In this document: positions 60,110-64,000 of the stretch, in pieces
Layout of the letters: each line of letters opens with the position of its first letter
How positions within the stretch are numbered: position 1 is the first letter of the stretch
NCBI RefSeq assembly: GCF_001048695.1
Contig: NZ_CVRB01000004.1
Span: 496,001 to 560,000, forward strand
Reading direction: 5' to 3'
Length of the DNA stretch: 64,000 nt
Source of the DNA: Neobacillus massiliamazoniensis
GTDB lineage: Bacteria; Bacillota; Bacilli; Bacillales; Cytobacillaceae
Program-made: the position numbers and the translations under genes
The notes under the pieces: generated by a model
Database searches by the model: none
Told to the model about the DNA's origin: nothing
The model's input: only the letters and a program-made list of their open reading frames with translations

Positions 60110-60359
60110 TATCACATTTTCTCCCCCCGAACATCCTATTCCATCCACTTATACCCCAGTCCAGATTAGGTTGTCAAATTTTTCATCCATCAGTCCTATA
60201 AGGATCGAACGTCGGGGCATCAACCAACTGGATTTTTTTCTTTAAACAACTCTCCCAGCTCATCATCTTGAAATATCGCATTTGAGTAAAATTTGTTGTG
60301 AACGTTCATCGATATTCTGATGGGCATACACATTTGCCTATACACACACCTAAACGGTA

Positions 60360-60368
60360 CATAATCTA
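60360..60368 (+). promoter_or_regulatory. possible SigE/SigK -10 element
   Basis: CATAATCTA fits CATAnnnTA, with an ACAC run 16 bases upstream (60342) where an AC-type -35 is expected. It lies 27 bases before the YjcZ-type start, as for a mother-cell promoter. Confidence 0.45.
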
Positions 60369-60394
60369 TCATAAATGGAACAGGGGGTATTCTA

Positions 60395-60559
60395 ATGCCT
60401 AATGGTTACCCATATCCGTCTTTACCTTCACCATGCTGTTACCCAGCTTATTCCCAGGGTTATGCAGGCTTTGGTGGATTTTGGATTGCATTAGCTGTTG
60501 TTGTCTTTGTTCTTTTAATCGTTTTTGGCTTCTGGTGGTGGTTTTCCTGTTTTTACTAA
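60395..60559 (+). CDS. YjcZ family sporulation peptide
   Basis: 54 residues: Pro/Tyr/Cys-rich start (MPNGYPYPSLPSPCCYPAYS), a GYAGFGGF linker, then one membrane helix (WIALAVVVFVLLIVFGFWWW). This matches the tiny transmembrane YjcZ-type family common in Bacillus, often sporulation-expressed. CAGGGGGTATTCTA lies upstream of the ATG. A MITE copy begins two bases after the stop. Confidence 0.82.
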   Translation: MPNGYPYPSLPSPCCYPAYSQGYAGFGGFWIALAVVVFVLLIVFGFWWWFSCFY

Positions 60560-60560
60560 T

Positions 60561-60745
60561 GACTGTGTTAAACTTGCCTGTTGATTTGCGCTCCAAGCGC
60601 TTCGCTTTCCGCGGGCGTTCCGGGGAGCCTCCTCGGCGCTTTAGCGCCTGTGGGGTCTCCCCTGCCCCGTACTCCCACAGGAGTCTCGCGCCTTCCGCTC
60701 CAATCAACATAGTTTTAAAAATCAACAATGACCTTTAACACAGCC
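60561..60745 (+). repeat. MITE-like element, copy 6
   Basis: 185 bp, ends GACTGTGTTAAACTTGCC and CCTTTAACACAGCC. Intermediate length: it has the GGCGCTTTAGCGCC core but lacks the CACGAAGG segment of copies 1, 2, 3 and 5. Confidence 0.9.
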
Positions 60746-60762
60746 TTACTAATAAATAGTTA

Positions 60763-60797
60763 GAGGGTGTCCTAAAAGAGGTCATCCTCTTTTTGTG
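60763..60797 (+). terminator. hairpin terminator after the YjcZ-type gene
   Basis: GAGGGTGTC pairs with GTCATCCTC (two mismatches), then TTTTTGTG. Confidence 0.6.
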
Positions 60798-60872
60798 TAG
60801 GAATCCAACATGATAGAATTTTTCAAAAAATAAATTTATAATAGAAGAGTTCATAATAAGGAGGTACAAAAC

Positions 60873-62672
60873 ATGACATCTCGTACATATTCAGAGGTTT
60901 GGGATCTTGATGTAATTTTTAAAGGCGGCAGTCACTCAACCGAATTTGCTGACCACCTAAACCTTACTGCCGAATTGATTCAGGAATTTCATACAAAAGT
61001 AAACCAGTGGACCCCGTCAAATACAATGGAGGACGGAATTATTTTAAAAAGTCTCATTACAGATTTTGAACGGGCTGGTAAAAAGCTTCGTCAAGCAGGC
61101 GCATTTGTTGGCTGCTTGCAGGCACAAAATACTGATGATAAATACGCCTATAACCTTGATGCAAAGGTCACCAGCATTAGTGCTGTCTTTCAAATGGCTT
61201 TAGGTACTTTTGACAATCAATTAACTTCTATCTCTGATAATGTTTGGGAACTTATTTTGGAAGATGACACATTAAAAGAAGTTTCATTTGTGTTAACAGA
61301 ACGCCGTGAACGGGCAAAAGAAAAGCTTTCAAAGGAAGAGGAAGCATTAATTAGTGCCCTTGGTGTCGATGGCTACCATAGCTGGGGCCAGCTTTACGAT
61401 TTAATTGTCAGCAAAATAAAAGTACCTTTCATGGAGAACGGTGATGAAAAACAGCTTTCTGTCGGTCAAGCTTTTAATAAATTTTCAAATCCTAATCGTG
61501 AAGTCCGAAAAGTCGTTTTTGAAAATTGGGAGAAGGCCTGGGGTGAACAAGCTGATTATTTAGCAAAAACCTTAAATCATCTTGCTGGTTTCCGATTAAG
61601 TGTTTACAAACAAAGAGGCTGGGAGGATGTACTAAAAGAGCCATTAAGCATCAACCGAATGAAAAAAGAAACGCTAGATGTTATGTGGAGAGTCATCAGT
61701 GAAAATAAGCAAGCACTTGTAAAATACTTAGAGCGGAAGGCGAAGCTGCTTGGGGTTAATAAACTAAGCTGGTATGATTTAGACGCTCCTTTAGGTAAAA
61801 CGGAATCCAAGGTATCTTATCAAGAAGGGGCAAAGTTTATCGAACAACAATTTTTCCTTTTCGGCGGGAAAATGGCGGCATTTGCGAAAAAAGCCTTTGA
61901 AGAGAGCTGGATTGAAGGGGAAGATCGCCCCGGCAAGGCACCGGGTGGTTTTTGTACGTTCTTTCCGGAAAGCAACCAATCGCGAATTTTCATGACATAT
62001 TCTGGTACACCATCCAATGTTTCCACACTTGCCCATGAACTTGGACATGGCTTCCACACCTATTCTATGAAAGGTGTTCACTTTCTGAACCGTAATTATG
62101 CCATGAATGTAGCTGAAACAGCCTCCACATTTGCTGAAATGATTGTTGCAGATGCCGCTGTTAAAAATGCGAAGAACGAGGAGGAAAAGGTGGTTCTTTT
62201 AGAAGATAAGGTTCAGAGAACCGTTGCCCTGCTCATGAATATTCATGCCCGTTTCTTATTTGAGACTCATTTTTATGAGGAAAGAAAACACGGAATGGTT
62301 ACCGCAGAAAAATTAAATGAACTAATGCTAGCTGCTCAAAAAGAAGCCTATTGTGATGGTCTTGATGAATACCATCCATTATTTTGGGCATCAAAACTGC
62401 ATTTCTTTATCACAGGTGTTCCATTCTATAACTTCCCGTATACGTTTGGATACCTCTTCTCTCTTGGGATTTACGCACAGGCGCTTGAGGAAGGAAAGGG
62501 CTACGAGGAAAAATATATCGCCCTATTAAAGGATACTGCCTCCATGACAGTTGAGGAATTAGCCAAAAAACATTTAGGAGTAGACTTGACTCAAAAAGAA
62601 TTCTGGGAAAAAGGGGTTCGACTCTGTATCGACGATATTGAGGAGTTTTTACGGTTAACTGAAAAGAATTAA
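60873..62672 (+). CDS. M3 family oligoendopeptidase
   Basis: 599 residues, cytosolic zinc metallopeptidase of the thimet-oligopeptidase/PepF superfamily that degrades short peptides. Catalytic motif LAHELGHGFH (H388, E389, H392) with a downstream glutamate in NVAETASTFAEM. The N-terminal half is helical. No signal peptide. AAGGAGGTACAAAAC precedes the ATG. Monocistronic. Confidence 0.93.
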   Translation: MTSRTYSEVWDLDVIFKGGSHSTEFADHLNLTAELIQEFHTKVNQWTPSNTMEDGIILKSLITDFERAGKKLRQAGAFVGCLQAQNTDDKYAYNLDAKVTSISAVFQMALGTFDNQLTSISDNVWELILEDDTLKEVSFVLTERRERAKEKLSKEEEALISALGVDGYHSWGQLYDLIVSKIKVPFMENGDEKQLSVGQAFNKFSNPNREVRKVVFENWEKAWGEQADYLAKTLNHLAGFRLSVYKQRGWEDVLKEPLSINRMKKETLDVMWRVISENKQALVKYLERKAKLLGVNKLSWYDLDAPLGKTESKVSYQEGAKFIEQQFFLFGGKMAAFAKKAFEESWIEGEDRPGKAPGGFCTFFPESNQSRIFMTYSGTPSNVSTLAHELGHGFHTYSMKGVHFLNRNYAMNVAETASTFAEMIVADAAVKNAKNEEEKVVLLEDKVQRTVALLMNIHARFLFETHFYEERKHGMVTAEKLNELMLAAQKEAYCDGLDEYHPLFWASKLHFFITGVPFYNFPYTFGYLFSLGIYAQALEEGKGYEEKYIALLKDTASMTVEELAKKHLGVDLTQKEFWEKGVRLCIDDIEEFLRLTEKN

Positions 62673-62676
62673 TATA

Positions 62677-62710
62677 AAAAGCATCGATCCTAACAAAGAT
62701 CGATGCTTTT
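62677..62710. terminator. perfect bidirectional terminator after the oligoendopeptidase gene
   Basis: AAAAGCATCGATC/GATCGATGCTTTT with a CTAACAAA loop. It also lies eight bases past the end of the minus-strand peptide at 62718. Confidence 0.88.
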
Positions 62711-62717
62711 CATTATA

Positions 62718-62801
62718 TTATTGCTCAGCACTCACTTCTGCAGAAATGACACAGCCAATGACTCCAGTAATGACAAATGCCATCACAACCAAAAACAACA
62801 T
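62718..62801 (-). CDS. 27-residue hydrophobic peptide
   Basis: One membrane segment (MLFLVVMAFVITGVIGCVIS) and a short acidic tail (AEVSAEQ). GGGGTGGAGAAG precedes the ATG. Not recognised. Distal member of the tiny-ORF cluster, next to the shared terminator. Confidence 0.5.
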   Translation of the reverse strand: MLFLVVMAFVITGVIGCVISAEVSAEQ

Positions 62802-62927
62802 CTTCTCCACCCCTTTGATTCAATCTATTAATATGAATTTATCATATTTTCACAGTTTTTACCTCAAAAGGATGTGAATAATTCGTGAAATTCGAACTAT
62901 TAGCAAAACCATGTATTTATGAGATCA

Positions 62928-62987
62928 TTATGAACTTCTCTTTTTAGTTCGCAAAAAGAGCGATAACAAAACAATATGCAACGGCAT
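62928..62987 (-). CDS. 19-residue peptide, tiny-ORF cluster
   Basis: MPLHIVLLSLFLRTKKRSS: a short hydrophobic stretch and a basic tail. A strong CTAGGAGGTAATAAA site precedes the ATG, which is the main reason to call it. Confidence 0.45.
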   Translation of the reverse strand: MPLHIVLLSLFLRTKKRSS

Positions 62988-63015
62988 TTTATTACCTCCT
63001 AGATGAAAAATTAAG

Positions 63016-63075
63016 CTAGGTGGTATCTTTCATACCCCATAAGCTAGCTCCTCTTCCCTGCATTAGAAAAATCAT
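63016..63075 (-). CDS. 19-residue peptide, tiny-ORF cluster
   Basis: MIFLMQGRGASLWGMKDTT, preceded by AAAGGTGG with an 8-base spacer. Not recognised; lies 37 bases after the end of the first YrzI paralogue. Confidence 0.4.
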   Translation of the reverse strand: MIFLMQGRGASLWGMKDTT

Positions 63076-63111
63076 CAATAAAACCACCTTTCTGTTCATT
63101 TTTTTTACCTT

Positions 63112-63252
63112 TTACATTAAATGATACATTGAAATTTGCCGATCTTTATTTTGCTCATAAAGCTTTTCAATCATTTCTTGATGAACTGCTTCTTCCAAGT
63201 TCCATTCGCGTTTCTTAATCGTAATCGTAAAAAATATAATATTGAGGGTCAT
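63112..63252 (-). CDS. yrzI: YrzI family small protein, copy 1
   Basis: 46 residues: MTLNIIFFTITIKKREWN start, then LEEAVHQEMIEKLYEQNKDR and QISMYHLM. This is the Bac_small_YrzI pattern. GGAGGTGGTAAAC precedes the ATG. It is a tandem paralogue of the next gene (27 bases apart). In B. subtilis yrzI is in a short-peptide operon whose mRNA is cut by Rae1. Confidence 0.82.
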   Translation of the reverse strand: MTLNIIFFTITIKKREWNLEEAVHQEMIEKLYEQNKDRQISMYHLM

Positions 63253-63278
63253 GTTTACCACCTCCTTAACAAAAGCTT

Positions 63279-63419
63279 TTACATTAGATGATACATAGAG
63301 ATTTGACGGTCTTTGTGTTGTTCATAAAGCTTCTCAACCATTTCTTGATGGGAAGCTTCTTGAAGATCTATCTTGTTTTTCTTGATGGTAATTGAAAAGA
63401 ATAAAATATTAAGGGTCAT
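63279..63419 (-). CDS. yrzI: YrzI family small protein, copy 2
   Basis: 46 residues: MTLNILFFSITIKKNKID start, LQEASHQEMVEKLYEQHKDR, same QISMYHLM end. GGAGGTGATAAAC precedes the ATG. About three quarters identical to copy 1 and upstream of it on the same strand. Confidence 0.82.
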   Translation of the reverse strand: MTLNILFFSITIKKNKIDLQEASHQEMVEKLYEQHKDRQISMYHLM

Positions 63420-63486
63420 GTTTATCACCTCCAACAACATTTTTAATTTATGCAAAACATATCCAATTTGCGAGTAAAAAGGGCAC

Positions 63487-63519
63487 AAAAAGGCCGCAAG
63501 AAGTCAAACCCTTGCGGCC
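63487..63519 (-). terminator. terminator hairpin 1 in the tiny-ORF cluster
   Basis: GGCCGCAAG/CTTGCGGCC, then TTTTTGTGCCC on the minus strand. Confidence 0.8.
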
Positions 63520-63533
63520 ATGTTTTTTAGGCA

Positions 63534-63569
63534 CAAAAATACCGCAAGGCATCATTCTTCCTGCGGCAT
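63534..63569 (-). terminator. terminator hairpin 2 in the tiny-ORF cluster
   Basis: GCCGCAGG/CCTTGCGGT, then ATTTTTGTGCC on the minus strand. Flanks and arms resemble hairpin 1, suggesting duplication. Confidence 0.75.
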
Positions 63570-63590
63570 GGATATGTATTGTAACAAGTG

Positions 63591-63668
63591 TTAATGCATC
63601 CATTCCTTTTCGGTCGAATGTGTGATATTGAAATATACAGTTTTCGTAGAAACAGTGATAAAAGTCAT
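63591..63668 (-). CDS. 25-residue peptide, YrzI-like start
   Basis: MTFITVSTKTVYFNITHSTE start, ending KEWMH. AAGGAGGTCGAATAAC is a near-perfect ribosome site. The beginning is reminiscent of YrzI (MTLNI..FFSITIKK) but relationship is unproven. Followed by two terminators. Confidence 0.5.
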   Translation of the reverse strand: MTFITVSTKTVYFNITHSTEKEWMH

Positions 63669-63821
63669 GTTATTCGACCTCCTTCGGAATTTTTTACTAA
63701 CTACGGTAATTATATCCACATGAATACGAATTGTAAACCTTTTTGTGGGAATTTTAAAAAAATAGTTAAATAGCCTTGTTAATGGGTAAAAAAATAGACA
63801 TTCCCCTATAAAGAGAAATGC

Positions 63822-63956
63822 CTATTTTCTGTTGATTTCCTTCTCTTCATCTTCTAATTGCGTGAGCTTGATTTGACTTTTCTTTGATTGAATAAAAAAG
63901 AAAATAGATGCCGCTAAAAAAGAGGTAGAGGATAAAATCATAATATTTAAATCCAT
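63822..63956 (-). CDS. possible 44-residue membrane peptide
   Basis: One membrane helix (IMILSSTSFLAASIFFFIQS) then a basic/acidic tail (KKSQIKLTQLEDEEKEINRK). Membrane-anchor-plus-charged-tail pattern is protein-like, but the ribosome site before the ATG is weak. Not recognised. Confidence 0.4.
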   Translation of the reverse strand: MDLNIMILSSTSFLAASIFFFIQSKKSQIKLTQLEDEEKEINRK

Positions 63957-64000
63957 TGTGCTTCTTGTAACATTCGGGAGGATGACTCCTAAATAGAAAA

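Noticed and set aside
60149..60394. Riboswitch or small RNA between the lipoprotein gene and the YjcZ-type gene
   Set aside because: No conserved motif or strong hairpin beyond the possible mother-cell promoter.
60399..60728. 109-codon minus-strand frame across the YjcZ-type gene and MITE copy 6
   Set aside because: It is antisense to a better-supported gene and made largely of repeat sequence.
63588..63773. 61-codon plus-strand frame at the right end
   Set aside because: It overlaps the 25-residue minus-strand frame that has a near-perfect ribosome site, and has none itself.

Overview
The window is a chromosomal segment of a spore-forming, competence-gene-bearing Bacillaceae bacterium. It is low in G+C, uses strong AGGAGG-type ribosome sites, and carries sigA, spoIIP, gpr, sigK, sda, yqfC/yqfD and a comE operon. 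Gene content and order follow the Bacillus subtilis yqfR-to-sda segment closely. A single-chain GlyRS, a deoC beside yqeW, an unbroken sigK and many dispersed hairpin repeats point away from B. subtilis itself and towards a Neobacillus- or Mesobacillus-like relative. The genus is an inference.

Layout: 0-6 kb holds the start of cshB, yqfQ, ispH, a 0.95 kb double tandem-repeat array, yqfO, trmK and cccA. 6-18 kb holds an acyl-CoA dehydrogenase, sigA, dnaG, a frameshifted yqxD, yqfL, ccpN, glyQS with its T-box, recO, yqzL, era and cdd. 18-27 kb holds dgkA, ybeY, pgpH, phoH, yqfD, yqfC, a lineage-specific gene, floA, a short yqeZ, yqeY and rpsU. 27-38 kb holds yqeW, deoC, mtaB, rsmE, prmA, dnaJ, dnaK, grpE, hrcA (with CIRCE) and hemW. 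38-44 kb holds lepA, yqxA, spoIIP, a third tandem array, gpr and rpsT. 44.5-50.6 kb holds comER, comEA, comEB, comEC, yqzM and holA, inverted as a block relative to B. subtilis. 50.6-56 kb holds yqeM, rsfS, yqeK, nadD, yhbY, aroE, yqeH and yqeG, then a DnaA-box region and sda. 56-64 kb holds psd, pssA, intact sigK, a lipoprotein gene, a YjcZ-type peptide gene, an M3 oligopeptidase and a cluster of very small ORFs that includes two YrzI paralogues.

How the genes work together: most are housekeeping genes for replication priming, transcription, ribosome and tRNA maturation, chaperones, envelope phospholipids and cofactors. Sporulation genes (spoIIP, gpr, sigK, yqfC, yqfD, yjcZ-like) and DNA-uptake genes are interleaved with them. 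Regulation visible in the DNA includes a glycine T-box, a CIRCE operator under a SigA-type promoter, a DnaA-box cluster at sda, and about 25 intrinsic terminators.

Most unusual items: three unrelated tandem arrays that share a 51-52 bp period with one palindrome per unit; six copies of a MITE-like element, all in one orientation, one of them between a T-box and its gene; a perfect terminator hairpin that contains the yqfC ribosome site; and the YrzI tiny-peptide cluster.
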